Below, piece after piece: positions 8,699 through 17,210 of a DNA stretch of 64,000 bases. Origin of the DNA: Zeimonas sediminis (lineage in GTDB: Bacteria; Pseudomonadota; Gammaproteobacteria; Burkholderiales; Burkholderiaceae_E); the NCBI RefSeq assembly GCF_023721795.1, contig NZ_JAMQYE010000001.1, positions 1,116,001 to 1,180,000 on the forward strand, in the 5' to 3' direction. A program made the position numbers and the translations under genes. The number at the start of each line of letters is the position of its first letter. The stretch's first letter is position 1. Under the pieces are notes generated by a model. That model was given only the letters and a program-made list of their open reading frames with translations. It ran no database searches and was not told the origin of the DNA.

Positions 8699-9766
8699 GT
8701 GAAGAAGCGAGTCCTCGGAATCATCGCCGCCAGCCTGATCGGCGCCGCGGCATCGAACAGCGCCATGGCGGACACCTTCCGCCTGACCATCGGCGCCGGC
8801 CACCCGGCCGACGCCGCCGTGTGGATCACCGCGATGCGCGACTTCTTCGCGCCCGAGGTCAGCAAGCGGGTCGCCGAGAAGACCGGCCACAAGATCGAGT
8901 GGATCAACGCCTACGGCGGCTCGGTCTGCAAGCTCGGCGAGTGCCTCGAGGCGGTCGAGAGCGGACTGGTCGACATCGCCGACCTGCACGTGGCCTTCGA
9001 GCCGGCCAAGCTGATGGCGCACAACTTCCCTTACTTCGTGCCCTTCGGCAGCCCCGATCCGATGGTCGCCGCCAAGGCCGCGCGCCAGGTCTACGACAAC
9101 GTGCCCGAGCTGAAGAAGATCCTCGAGACCAAGTACAACCAGGTCTTCCTGGGCGTGGGCAGCGTGGGCAACTACAACCTGGTCACCACCTTCGCCTGGG
9201 ACCAGGTCGGCGAGCTCAAGGGCAAGAAGATCGCGGCCGCCGGCCCGAACATCCCGTGGCTCAAGGCCGTGGGCGCTGTGCCGGTGCAGTCGAACCTGAA
9301 CGAGGCCTACACCTCCTTCCAGACCGGCGTGTACGAGGGCTGGGTGATGTTCCCCGACGCCACCGTGGGCTTCAAGCTGCACGAGGTCGCGAAGAACTAC
9401 ACCTTCACCGACTTCGGCGCGATCCCGAACGTGGTCCTCGCGATCAACAAGGACACCTGGCGCAAGCTGCCCAAGCCGGTGCAGGACATCATGCTCGAGG
9501 TGGGCAAGGAGTTCACGACCGTGCAGACGCAGATGGCGCTCGACAAGGGCAAGCGCAGCGTCGAGACGATGAAGGCGGCCGGCGCCAACGTGCGCTCGCT
9601 CAGCGAAGAAGAGAAGGTCAAGTGGGCGAACGCGCTGCCCGACATCCCGAACGAGCGCACCGCCGAGATCAACAAGGCCGGCCAGCCCGGCAAGGCGATC
9701 GCCGAGTACATCAAGGCCCTGAAGGAAGCCGGCGTGAAGATGCCGCGCGACTGGAAAGTGAACTGA
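8699..9766 (+). CDS. TRAP transporter substrate-binding protein (DctP family)
   Basis: DctP-type proteins capture organic acids in the periplasm for Na+-driven TRAP import. The product is 355 residues from a GTG at 8699, preceded by a GGGGGAGA ribosome-binding site. An upstream in-frame ATG at 8627 would destroy the signal peptide. The signal peptide ends near NSAMADTF. The mature protein has the DctP fold pattern, including VGNYNLVTTFAWDQVGELKG and the conserved segment LKGKKIAAAGPNIPWLKAVG. Membrane components follow after a terminator-like hairpin. The substrate is unknown. Confidence 0.92.
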   Translation: MKKRVLGIIAASLIGAAASNSAMADTFRLTIGAGHPADAAVWITAMRDFFAPEVSKRVAEKTGHKIEWINAYGGSVCKLGECLEAVESGLVDIADLHVAFEPAKLMAHNFPYFVPFGSPDPMVAAKAARQVYDNVPELKKILETKYNQVFLGVGSVGNYNLVTTFAWDQVGELKGKKIAAAGPNIPWLKAVGAVPVQSNLNEAYTSFQTGVYEGWVMFPDATVGFKLHEVAKNYTFTDFGAIPNVVLAINKDTWRKLPKPVQDIMLEVGKEFTTVQTQMALDKGKRSVETMKAAGANVRSLSEEEKVKWANALPDIPNERTAEINKAGQPGKAIAEYIKALKEAGVKMPRDWKVN

Positions 9767-9784
9767 AGCCCCTCGCCGGGCCCC

Positions 9785-9816
9785 GCCCCTCGCGGCAAGC
9801 GCCCCGAGGGGCTTTT
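9785..9816 (+). terminator. Intra-operon terminator/attenuator after the TRAP receptor gene
   Basis: GCCCCTCG (9785-9792) pairs with CGAGGGGC (9805-9812) and is followed by TTTT, an intrinsic terminator layout. A second upstream arm AAGCCCCTCG (9766-9775) can pair with the same downstream arm, so two exclusive hairpins are possible. Such structures often raise receptor expression over the membrane subunits. Confidence 0.65.
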
Positions 9817-9836
9817 CATTCACCGGGAACGCCGAC

Positions 9837-10355
9837 ATGAAAGCCAACGCCGGACTGGCGATCTTCCACCGACTGCTGTCGGCGCTGAACCTGCTGGGCG
9901 CCGTGTGGGTGGTGCTGATCATGCTGCTGATCACCGCCGACGTGATCGGGCGCGCCTTCTTCGACTCGCCGCTGTTCGGCGTGCCCGAGATCGTGAAGAT
10001 CTCGGTGGTGGGCCTGGTCTGGTGCATGATGCCGCACACGCTGAAGATCGGCGCCCACCTGCGCTCCACGATCCTGCTCGACCGCATGCCGGCCGGCGCG
10101 CAGCGCGCGGTCGAGGTGCTGAGCTGCCTGCTCGGCGTGGCGATCTTCGCGCTGATCGTGTACTCCGGGTGGGACCAGATGATCGAGGCCTGGAAGGTCG
10201 GCGAGTTCGAGGGCGAGGACCCGGTCCGCGTGCCCACCTACCCGATCCGCAGCCTGGTGGTGCTCGGCGCGGCGCTGACTGCGCTGCAGTTCCTGGTCAT
10301 GCTCGCCGGGCACCTGCGCGGCAAGCCCTTCGGACAGCCCGGGGAGAAGGCCTGA
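9837..10355 (+). CDS. TRAP transporter small permease subunit (DctQ family)
   Basis: DctQ is the small membrane subunit that pairs with DctM. The product is 172 residues with four predicted membrane helices; the second region holds the family-like segment ADVIGRAFFDSPLFGVPEIV. It starts 21 bases after the terminator-like hairpin and overlaps the dctM start by one base (TGATG). Confidence 0.9.
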   Translation: MKANAGLAIFHRLLSALNLLGAVWVVLIMLLITADVIGRAFFDSPLFGVPEIVKISVVGLVWCMMPHTLKIGAHLRSTILLDRMPAGAQRAVEVLSCLLGVAIFALIVYSGWDQMIEAWKVGEFEGEDPVRVPTYPIRSLVVLGAALTALQFLVMLAGHLRGKPFGQPGEKA

Positions 10356-11671
10356 TGGACCCGATCACCATCGCGCTGCTCACCGTCGCCGGCGTGTTCC
10401 TGCTGGTGCTGATCGGCGTGCACATCGGCGTGTCGCTGGCGCTGCTCAGCGTGATCGGCATCTGGGCGATCACCGGCAAGCCGAACGTGGCGATCAGCCT
10501 GCTCAACACGACCGCCTACCAGGCGGTGATGGACTACGTGTTCGCAGTGATCCCGCTGTTCGTGCTGATGGGCATCCTCGCGAATCTCTCCGGCGCCACC
10601 CGCGACCTGTTCAGCTCGGCGCACGTGATCTTCGGCCGCCTGCGCGGCGGCCTGGGCGTGGCCACCGTGATCGCCAACGCGATCTTCGCCGCGATCACCG
10701 GCGTGTCGGTCGCCTCTGCCGCCGTGTTCTCGAAGCTGGCCATCCCCGAGATGCTCAGGCTGCGCTACGAGCGCAAGTTCGCCTTCGGCATCGTGGCCGG
10801 CAGCGCGATCCTCGGCATGCTGATCCCGCCTTCGATCCTGATGATCGTCTACGGCGTGCTGACCGAACAGTCGATCGGCAAGCTGTTCGCCGCGGGCGTG
10901 GGGCCGGGCCTGCTGGTGGCCGCGCTGCTGTCGCTGGGTATCTGGCTAAGGGCCCGGTTCTCTCCGGGCGTGGCCGGCGACTTCGACAGCGCCGGGGCCA
11001 AGCCCGGCCTCGCCGAGATCGTGAAGGCCGCGATCCGCCCCTGGGGCGTTATCCTGCTGATCGCGCTGGTGCTGGGCGGCCTGTACGGCGGCTTCTTCAC
11101 GCCCACCGAGGCCGGCGCGATCGGCGCGGCCGGCGCGCTGGTGCTCGCCCTGGTGGCGGGCAAGGTGAACCGCAGCTCGAGCATCGAAGTGCTGTCGGAA
11201 ATCGGCCGCTCGACCGCGAGCATCTTCCTGCTGCTGATCGCGGCGCAGATGTACAGCCGCATGCTCACGATCTCGGGCCTGGCCTCGAGCCTCAGCGAAT
11301 GGGCGGCCGCCCTGCCAGTGGCGCCGATCGTGATCGTGCTGGCCTTCGTGCTGGTGTTCCTGCTGCTCGGCATGATCATCGACTCGGTGTCGATCCTGCT
11401 GCTCACGATCCCGATCATGTTCCCGGTCATCGTGAAGCTCGGCTACGACCCGATCTGGTTCGGCATGGTCAGCATCGTGGCGATCGAGATCGGCCTGCTC
11501 ACGCCGCCCTTCGGCATGGTCGCCTTCGCGATGCAGTCGGCGCTCGGCGACTCGGCCTCGCTCGAAGAGATCTTCGCGGGCTCGCTGCCTTTCACCGCGC
11601 TGCTGGTGGTCGCGCTGGTGCTGCTGATCGCGTTCCCGTCGATCAGCACCTGGCTGCCATCGGTGCTCTGA
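10355..11671 (+). CDS. TRAP transporter large permease subunit (DctM family)
   Basis: DctM is the ion-coupled translocation subunit. The product is 438 residues with about twelve membrane helices. Family motifs are visible: SVASAAVFSKLAIPEM, AGSAILGMLIPPSILMIVYG, FFTPTEAGAIGAAGAL and GLLTPPFGM. The start overlaps the dctQ stop. Length and content are normal for an intact subunit. Confidence 0.93.
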   Translation: MDPITIALLTVAGVFLLVLIGVHIGVSLALLSVIGIWAITGKPNVAISLLNTTAYQAVMDYVFAVIPLFVLMGILANLSGATRDLFSSAHVIFGRLRGGLGVATVIANAIFAAITGVSVASAAVFSKLAIPEMLRLRYERKFAFGIVAGSAILGMLIPPSILMIVYGVLTEQSIGKLFAAGVGPGLLVAALLSLGIWLRARFSPGVAGDFDSAGAKPGLAEIVKAAIRPWGVILLIALVLGGLYGGFFTPTEAGAIGAAGALVLALVAGKVNRSSSIEVLSEIGRSTASIFLLLIAAQMYSRMLTISGLASSLSEWAAALPVAPIVIVLAFVLVFLLLGMIIDSVSILLLTIPIMFPVIVKLGYDPIWFGMVSIVAIEIGLLTPPFGMVAFAMQSALGDSASLEEIFAGSLPFTALLVVALVLLIAFPSISTWLPSVL

Positions 11672-11738
11672 ATCGGGCGCCGGCGCCCGGCAGACCCTCG
11701 ACCGCACGACGTCCCTCCAACCCCACGACGCACACACG

Positions 11739-12644
11739 ATGAACGACTCCACACGCCCCGCCGGCGTCGGCATGATCGGCCTCGGCATCATGGGCAGCGC
11801 GATGTCCGCCAACCTGATCGCCGCCGGCTTCGAGGTGGTCGGCTTCGACGTCGCGCCCGAGCGGATGCGCGCCTTCGAGCAAGCCGGCGGCCGGCCCGCC
11901 GATTCGCCGACCGCGGTGGCGCGCGCCGTCGGCATCGTCGTCAGCGTGCTGCCCAGCGTTCAGGCGCTCGACGACGTGGTCACTGGCCCGCAGGGCCTGC
12001 TCGCCGCGCAGCGCGACGGTCTGGTGCTGATCGAGGCCAGCACGCTGCCGATCGCCGACAAGGAGCGGCTGGCCGCCGCCGCCGCGCCGCAGGTCACCAT
12101 GCTCGACTGCCCGCTGAGCGGCACCGGCGCGCAGGCCGTCACGAAGGACCTGCTCGTCTACGCCAGCGGCGACAGCGCCGCGATCGAGCGGTGCCGGCCG
12201 GTGTTCGACGGCTTCGCCCGCGCGACCCACGACCTGGGCGCCTTCGGCAACGGCAGCAAGATGAAGTTCGTCGCCAACCTGCTGGTGGCGATCCACAACG
12301 TGGCCGCGGCCGAGGCCTTCGTGCTCGGCATGAAGGCGGGGCTGGACCCCGAGGCGATCTACCGCGTGATCGGCGACGGCGCCGGCGGCTCGCGGATGTT
12401 CACCGTGCGCGGCCCGCAGATGGTGGCCGACCGCTACGAGCCGGCCACGATGAAGGTCGGCATCTGGCAGAAGGACATGAAGATCATCTCCGAGTTCGCG
12501 ACCGCGCTCGACTGCCCCACCCCGCTGCTGAACGCGTCGGCGCCGATCTACACTGCGGCCATGGCGCAGGGGCGCGGCGAGCAGGACACCGCTGCCGTCT
12601 GCGCGGTGCTGGCCGAGATGGCGCGGCTGGAACGCAAGGCCTGA
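11739..12644 (+). CDS. NAD(P)-dependent oxidoreductase, 3-hydroxyisobutyrate dehydrogenase family
   Basis: The 301-residue product belongs to the beta-hydroxyacid dehydrogenase family. The N-terminal Rossmann motif MIGLGIMGSAMSANL is present, and the catalytic Lys lies in GNGSKMKFVANLL near residue 172. The substrate motif DCPLSGTGAQA also fits. Substrates could include 3-hydroxyisobutyrate, tartronate semialdehyde, L-threonate or a related hydroxy acid. The position behind the TRAP genes suggests it oxidises the imported acid or an intermediate. Confidence 0.88.
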   Translation: MNDSTRPAGVGMIGLGIMGSAMSANLIAAGFEVVGFDVAPERMRAFEQAGGRPADSPTAVARAVGIVVSVLPSVQALDDVVTGPQGLLAAQRDGLVLIEASTLPIADKERLAAAAAPQVTMLDCPLSGTGAQAVTKDLLVYASGDSAAIERCRPVFDGFARATHDLGAFGNGSKMKFVANLLVAIHNVAAAEAFVLGMKAGLDPEAIYRVIGDGAGGSRMFTVRGPQMVADRYEPATMKVGIWQKDMKIISEFATALDCPTPLLNASAPIYTAAMAQGRGEQDTAAVCAVLAEMARLERKA

Positions 12645-12679
12645 CCGAACACCGAACTCCACTTCGAGGAAACAGCCCG

Positions 12680-13120
12680 ATGAATTCCCTGCCTCTCGAC
12701 AAGGCCGACGCCATCGCCGATCGCGCGCTGGCCAAGGGCCGCGAAATGAACTTCCAGCCGCTGACCGTGTGCGTGCTCGACGCCGGCGGCCACATCAAGG
12801 TGCTCAAGCGCGGCGACGGCTCCAGCCTGCTGCGCCCCGACATCGCCATGGGCAAGGCCTGGGGCGCGCTGGGCATGGGCTTCGGCGGCCGCGAACTCGC
12901 CCGCCGCGCCGAGAAGATGCCGGCCTTCTTCACCGCGCTGAACGCGATGTCCGACGGCCGCATGGTGCCGGTGCCCGGCGGCGCGCTGATCCGCAACGCG
13001 GCCGGCGAGATCGTCGGCTCGATCGGCATCAGCGGCGACACTTCGGAAAACGACGAGATCTGCCTGATCGACGGCGTGGAATCGCAGGGCCTGATCGCGG
13101 ACACGGGAGACAAGCGATGA
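12680..13120 (+). CDS. GlcG/HbpS-like (DUF336) protein
   Basis: The 146-residue product matches the small alpha/beta GlcG/HbpS family found beside many catabolic operons, sometimes reported as heme binding. Visible family segments are VCVLDAGGHIKVLKRGDG, the turn PGGALIRNAAGEIVGSIGISG and the final SENDEICLIDGV. Its biochemical role in such clusters is not settled. It overlaps the next gene by four bases (ATGA). Confidence 0.85.
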   Translation: MNSLPLDKADAIADRALAKGREMNFQPLTVCVLDAGGHIKVLKRGDGSSLLRPDIAMGKAWGALGMGFGGRELARRAEKMPAFFTALNAMSDGRMVPVPGGALIRNAAGEIVGSIGISGDTSENDEICLIDGVESQGLIADTGDKR

Positions 13121-13863
13121 ACAAGGTGATGATCGTGACCGGCGGCAGCCGAGGTATCGGCGCGGCCACCGTGGTGCTGGCCGCCAGCCACGGATACGAC
13201 GTGTGCTTCAGCTACGCCGGCAACACCGCCCGCGCCAACGAGGTGGCCGCGGCCGGCAGGGCCACTGGCCGCCGCGTGCTGGCGGTGCAGGCCGACATGG
13301 CCACCGACGAGGGCGTGAAGGCCCTGTTCGCCGCTTGCGACGCCGAGTTCGGCCCGCCCGACGCGCTGGTCAACAACGCCGGCACCACCGGCCCGATCCG
13401 CAAGGTGGCCGACATCGACGCCGACACGCTGCGCGCGGTGTTCGAGCTGAACGTGACCGGCTACTTCCTGGCCGCCCGCGAGGCAATCCGCCGGATGTCG
13501 ACCGCGCGCGGCGGCAAGGGCGGCGCGATCGTCAACGTGTCCTCGCGCGCCGCGCCGCTGGGCGGCGGCGGCGAATGGGTGCACTACGCGGCCAGCAAGG
13601 GCGCCACCGACACCTTCACGATCGGCCTGTCGCGCGAGGTGGGCGCCGAGGGCATCCGGGTGAACGCGGTGCGCCCGGGCCTGATCGACACCGAGCTGCA
13701 CGCGGCCGCCGGCGCGCCCGATCGCCTCACGCGGCTTATGAGCGGCGTGCCGATGGGCCGCGCCGGCTCGGCCGAGGAAGTGGCCGAGACGATCCTGTGG
13801 CTGGCAGGGCCTCAGTCTTCGTACGTGAGCGGCGCGCTGGTGGACGTTTCGGGGGCGCGCTGA
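13117..13863 (+). CDS. Short-chain dehydrogenase/reductase
   Basis: The product is 248 residues, a classical SDR. The cofactor motif TGGSRGIG lies at residues 8-15, NNAGTTG near residues 87-93, and the catalytic Ser, Tyr and Lys appear in VNVSSRAAPL and VHYAASKGA. The overlap with the preceding GlcG-like gene places it in the TRAP-linked catabolic operon. The alcohol substrate is unknown. Confidence 0.93.
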   Translation: MNKVMIVTGGSRGIGAATVVLAASHGYDVCFSYAGNTARANEVAAAGRATGRRVLAVQADMATDEGVKALFAACDAEFGPPDALVNNAGTTGPIRKVADIDADTLRAVFELNVTGYFLAAREAIRRMSTARGGKGGAIVNVSSRAAPLGGGGEWVHYAASKGATDTFTIGLSREVGAEGIRVNAVRPGLIDTELHAAAGAPDRLTRLMSGVPMGRAGSAEEVAETILWLAGPQSSYVSGALVDVSGAR

Positions 13864-13866
13864 GCG

Positions 13867-14502
13867 GTGAAAGACCCGTTCAACCTCCGCGGCGGCTTCG
13901 ACCGCAGCCTGAAGCCGGGCAGCCGCCCCGCCCTGCTGGTCGTGGACTTCCAGCGCGGCTTCACCGAGCCGGCGCTGAGCCCGCTGGCCTCGGACTGCCC
14001 GGCGGAGGTGACCGCGACGGCCGAGCTGATCCGCGCCTTCCGCGGCCTGGGCCCGGTGATCTTCACGGTGATCGGCTACGCGCCGAACCTTTCGGACGTG
14101 GGCCGCTGGATCGACAAGTGCAGCGCGCTCGACACGCTGATCCGCGGCACGCCGGCCTGCGAGCTCGACCCGCGGCTGGGCCACGCGCCCGACGACGCGG
14201 TCATCACCAAGACCCAGGCCTCGGCCTTCTTCGGCACGCCGCTGGCCACGATGCTGGCCGCCGCCCGCTGCGACATGCTGGTCGTGGCCGGCTGCACCAC
14301 CAGCGGCTGCGTGCGCGCAAGCGTGGTCGACGCGCTTCAGCACGGCTACCCGCCCTTCGTGGTGCGCGACTGCGTGGCCGACCGCTCGCCCGCGCAGCAC
14401 GAGAGCAACCTGATCGACATGCACAGCAAGTACGGCGAGGTGGTGGGGCTGGGCGAGATGCTGGCGATCCTGGCCGCGCTGGAACGCCCCGCGAAGGGCT
14501 GA
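13867..14502 (+). CDS. Isochorismatase-like cysteine hydrolase
   Basis: The 211-residue product starts with a GTG three bases after the SDR stop. The family catalytic triad is visible: Asp in ALLVVDFQRGF, Lys in VITKTQASAFFGT and Cys in AGCTTSGCVRASVVDA. Relatives include N-carbamoylsarcosine amidase, maleamate amidohydrolase and ureidoacrylate hydrolase. An amide-bearing or carbamoyl substrate is plausible for the whole TRAP cluster but unproven. Confidence 0.87.
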   Translation: MKDPFNLRGGFDRSLKPGSRPALLVVDFQRGFTEPALSPLASDCPAEVTATAELIRAFRGLGPVIFTVIGYAPNLSDVGRWIDKCSALDTLIRGTPACELDPRLGHAPDDAVITKTQASAFFGTPLATMLAAARCDMLVVAGCTTSGCVRASVVDALQHGYPPFVVRDCVADRSPAQHESNLIDMHSKYGEVVGLGEMLAILAALERPAKG

Positions 14503-14523
14503 GCCCCTCATCGCCCGAGGGCT

Positions 14524-15067
14524 TCAGCGGGGCAGCACTCGCCGAAGCGCCCGAACGTTCTGCCACACCAGCGCCCGGGGCACGGTCATTGCCATGGCCT
14601 GCATGCAGCGCTCCAGCCAGCCCCGACGCGCCTGCATCCGGTCGATCGCCTTTTCGAGGTCCGCGAGGATCGCGTCGCCATACGCCCGGCTGGCCTTCTC
14701 CACGGCCTGGCGCAAGAGCGCCAGGGGCAAGCGCATCATCGCAAGGTCGATCAGGTCACGACCGAAGACGCCGTCGTCGCCCCAGCGATCCGAGTTGGCG
14801 AGCAGCTTGCTGGCTGCCATGTCGAGCGGTGTCAACGTGGCGATGCCGCAGACCTGGTCCTCCAACGAGGGCGCGGACAGCTCGATTCGCCCCTCGAGGA
14901 CGATCTCGAACTTGATCGCCTCGTCCTCGAGCCGAAGCATGGTGCGGATTCCGTACTGATCGGCTCGAACCTCGCGCGGCTGCGAGAAAATGGTTCTCGC
15001 GCAGCAACGTACCGTCGAGCGACTGCAGCACCCTCGCGATCCGCTGGTGATGCGGTCGTTCAAACAT
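14524..15067 (-). pseudogene. AbiEii/AbiGii-type nucleotidyltransferase, frameshifted and missing its catalytic core
   Basis: Reading starts at an ATG at 15067 with MFERPHHQRIARVLQSLDG, an N-terminus like those of AbiEii-type nucleotidyltransferase toxins. About 28 codons later the recognisable frame changes and continues with QPREVRADQYGIRTMLRL and KFEIVLEGRIEL to the stop at 14524. The nucleotide-binding segment that family members carry between these parts (a G-rich GS motif followed by an acidic DxD pattern) is absent. The 544-base span is not a multiple of three. Deletion of about 60 codons plus frame loss is inferred. The upstream HTH gene overlaps its start and is intact. Confidence 0.75.
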
Positions 15068-15557
15068 CGCTTCGCAACGCCCCCAAGCCCAGGCGGAGCG
15101 CATCGATCAGCTGCCGCTCGGCGGGCTCCATGGCCTCGAAGTCCAGATGGCGCCAGTTGCGCTCGTAGATGCCGAGCGCTTCGACGGGGGTGAGCTCGTC
15201 GGTGCCGTGGACCTGCCAGGCAAGGCGCTCGAGCTGTGGATAGCTGGACAGCCGCACACGTGCGGGTATCCAGCCCTCGCGAACCTTCGTCGCCTCCTCG
15301 CTACCGTCACCCGGAGACTCGAGCCGCAGATCCAGGCCCAGGGCAGAGATCGCGCTCAGGTAGGCGCCCATCGTGACCGAGGGCTGGCCGCTTTCGATAC
15401 GATGCAGCGTGACACGCGACATGCCCGCCGCCTCGGCCACCGCGGTGGCGCTGATGCCCAGCGCCTTCCGGCGCGCGCGGATTCCCCGGCCGAGCGCCGC
15501 GAGCCTGGCGCTCGCTTCGCTCGCATCGGAGGCAGACAAGGGTGATCGGGCAGGCAT
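15060..15557 (-). CDS. XRE-family HTH protein, probable antitoxin partner of the broken nucleotidyltransferase
   Basis: The 165-residue product has an N-terminal helix-turn-helix (about residues 25-75; GISATAVAEAAGMSRVTLHRIESG) and a C-terminal domain rich in Glu, Leu and Arg. The ATG at 15557 is preferred: GGGAAAC lies six bases upstream as a ribosome-binding site. Further in-frame ATG and TTG codons at 15569 and 15578 fall inside the operator palindrome. Its stop overlaps the nucleotidyltransferase start, the usual layout for this pair. It may now act only as a regulator. Confidence 0.82.
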   Translation of the reverse strand: MPARSPLSASDASEASARLAALGRGIRARRKALGISATAVAEAAGMSRVTLHRIESGQPSVTMGAYLSAISALGLDLRLESPGDGSEEATKVREGWIPARVRLSSYPQLERLAWQVHGTDELTPVEALGIYERNWRHLDFEAMEPAERQLIDALRLGLGALRSDV

Positions 15558-15560
15558 GAT

Positions 15561-15606
15561 GTTTCCCATTATTGACAACTCGGTCGTTTTGTCAATAACG
15601 GGAAAC
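15561..15606. promoter_or_regulatory. Long inverted repeat covering the promoter and start of the HTH gene
   Basis: Two 18-base arms (15561-15578 and 15589-15606) match at 17 of 18 positions around a 10-base spacer; the arm core is TTGTCAATAA. It ends three bases before the HTH start codon and includes its ribosome-binding site. It is a strong candidate for an autoregulatory operator, and its transcript could also form a hairpin. Confidence 0.75.
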
Positions 15607-15679
15607 GGTTTTCTAGCCCACCCAATGAATCAACGGCCTGGCCTCGCCCTGCCGGGCCTCCAAGCACGGTAACGCCGCG

Positions 15680-16030
15680 CTAGCGCGCCGCCTTCCCGAG
15701 CATCGCCGTCCGCAGCCCCCAGCCCAGCACCACCCCCAGCCCGTCGGCCACGAAGTCGCGCCAGTCCATGGTCCGGTAGCCGGTCAGCCCCTGCAGCAGC
15801 TCGATCGCAGCGCCCAGCACCAGCAGCCAGGCCACCACCCGCAGGCGGCGCTCGGGCCAGGCCGCGAAGCCCAGCATGGCCAGCGCGGCGAAGGCGGCCA
15901 GGTGGTCGGCCTTGTCCCAGCCGGTCTGCAGCGGCGGCAGCTCCTCCACCGGCCACAGCGCGAACACCAGCACGCCGGCCACGGCGGCGGCGAACAGTGC
16001 CTTGAGCCAGCGGCGGGCGAGCTCAGCCAC
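15680..16030 (-). CDS. VanZ-like membrane protein
   Basis: The 116-residue product has four hydrophobic segments and the VanZ-like pattern WDKADHLAAFAALAMLGFAA, then ELLQGLTGYRTMDWRDFVADGLGVVLG. Small VanZ-family proteins often lie in surface polysaccharide loci; their function is unclear. It starts with a GTG overlapping the stop of the upstream polysaccharide pyruvyltransferase-like gene by eight bases, so the two are probably co-translated. Confidence 0.85.
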   Translation of the reverse strand: MAELARRWLKALFAAAVAGVLVFALWPVEELPPLQTGWDKADHLAAFAALAMLGFAAWPERRLRVVAWLLVLGAAIELLQGLTGYRTMDWRDFVADGLGVVLGWGLRTAMLGKAAR

Positions 16031-17162
16031 CGCCCGCCTCCAGCCCGGCCGGCTCCGGCGCGCCTGCTCCCGGCCCGCCCGTCACCGGCACGGCCACCGC
16101 CTCGGCCAGCGCCGCGAAGGCAGCATCGTCCACCGGCCGCGCGGGCAGCGCGGCCGGATCGAGCGCCAGCAGCCGCTCGATCGCCTCGCGCAGCGCGGCC
16201 TCGTCGCCGGGCTGCACCAGCGCCACGCCCGGATACGCCTGCAGCCAGTCGCGCCAGGTCTGGGTGACCTTGTGGGTGGCGTTGGGCAGCGCCACGCAGG
16301 GCGTGCCCGATATCGCCGCGAAGATCATGCCGTGCAGCCGGTCGGTGACCACCAGCCGGGCGGCCACGAACTCGCGCAGCTTGTCCTGCAGCAGCGCCAG
16401 CGCCTGCGCCTCGTCCAGACCCGACAGCGGCACGTGCGTGTCGGTGAAGTTCACCGGCTCGCCCGCGCCGGCCAGCAGTTCGCGGATCCGCTCGCCCTGG
16501 GCGTCGGACACCCGCCGCTCCTTGTCCTGGCGCAGGCAGGCCAGGATGCCGGCGCGCGCGGCGGCCGGCGCCACGCCCAGGTCGGCCGGCGACAGGCTGA
16601 ACACGATGTCGGGCACCAGCGCCAGGCGCACGCGGCCGCCCGGCCCGAAAAGCTCGCCCAGCTTCGCGAAGCTGGCCGACTCGCGCGCGAACAGCGACAG
16701 CCGCCGGTGGCGCGGGTAGCTGCGGGCGATCCGCGCGAGCGCGCGCTGCGAGGCCACGGTGTCGTCCCAGTCGAGCGACTGCGGGAAGCAGATCACCGGG
16801 TTGCCCGGAAACACGCGGATCGCCAGCTGGCGCAGCGCCTCGATGTCCGGGTACAGCGAGCCCATGTTGCCGCCGCCCACCACCGTGACCAGGTCGTCGG
16901 GCCGCAGCTGGCGGCGGATCGCGCGCACCACGCGCAGCGTGCGGTCGAGCGGCACCTGCACCACCTGCCGGCCGCCGGCGAAGCGCGCCAGGAAGCGCGC
17001 CTGCGCCACGGTGATCGCGATGTCGCCGATGTTGCCGTAGTCGGCGGCCAGGAAGACCAGCGCCCGGGGCCCGTCGGGCAGCGGGAAGTCCTCGGATCCG
17101 AAGCGCGTCCGGGGCCACTGCTTGAGCGGCAGCGGAACGCGCGATTTGAGCGTGTCGAGCAT
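16023..17162 (-). CDS. Polysaccharide pyruvyl transferase family protein
   Basis: Members of this family add ketal pyruvate to exopolysaccharide or cell wall sugars. The product is 379 residues from the ATG at 17162; the open frame continues further upstream but would run through the divergent gene. Family features are FLAADYGNIGDIAITVAQARFL near the N-terminus, VTVVGGGNMGSLYP, CFPQSLDWDD and the C-terminal VTDRLHGMIFAAISGTPCVA. It is divergent from the PP-loop gene across 48 bases and likely belongs to an exopolysaccharide modification unit. Confidence 0.85.
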   Translation of the reverse strand: MLDTLKSRVPLPLKQWPRTRFGSEDFPLPDGPRALVFLAADYGNIGDIAITVAQARFLARFAGGRQVVQVPLDRTLRVVRAIRRQLRPDDLVTVVGGGNMGSLYPDIEALRQLAIRVFPGNPVICFPQSLDWDDTVASQRALARIARSYPRHRRLSLFARESASFAKLGELFGPGGRVRLALVPDIVFSLSPADLGVAPAAARAGILACLRQDKERRVSDAQGERIRELLAGAGEPVNFTDTHVPLSGLDEAQALALLQDKLREFVAARLVVTDRLHGMIFAAISGTPCVALPNATHKVTQTWRDWLQAYPGVALVQPGDEAALREAIERLLALDPAALPARPVDDAAFAALAEAVAVPVTGGPGAGAPEPAGLEAGGG

Positions 17163-17210
17163 CGGCGCCGATGATACGCTCGCCCGCGAGAGCGACCCCG
17201 GAGCGCCGCC

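Noticed and set aside
13203-14915. Long plus-strand open frame across the SDR and hydrolase genes
   Set aside because: It is an out-of-frame reading in a GC-rich region with Arg/Gly/Pro-rich content and no domain; the SDR and hydrolase frames have clear motifs.
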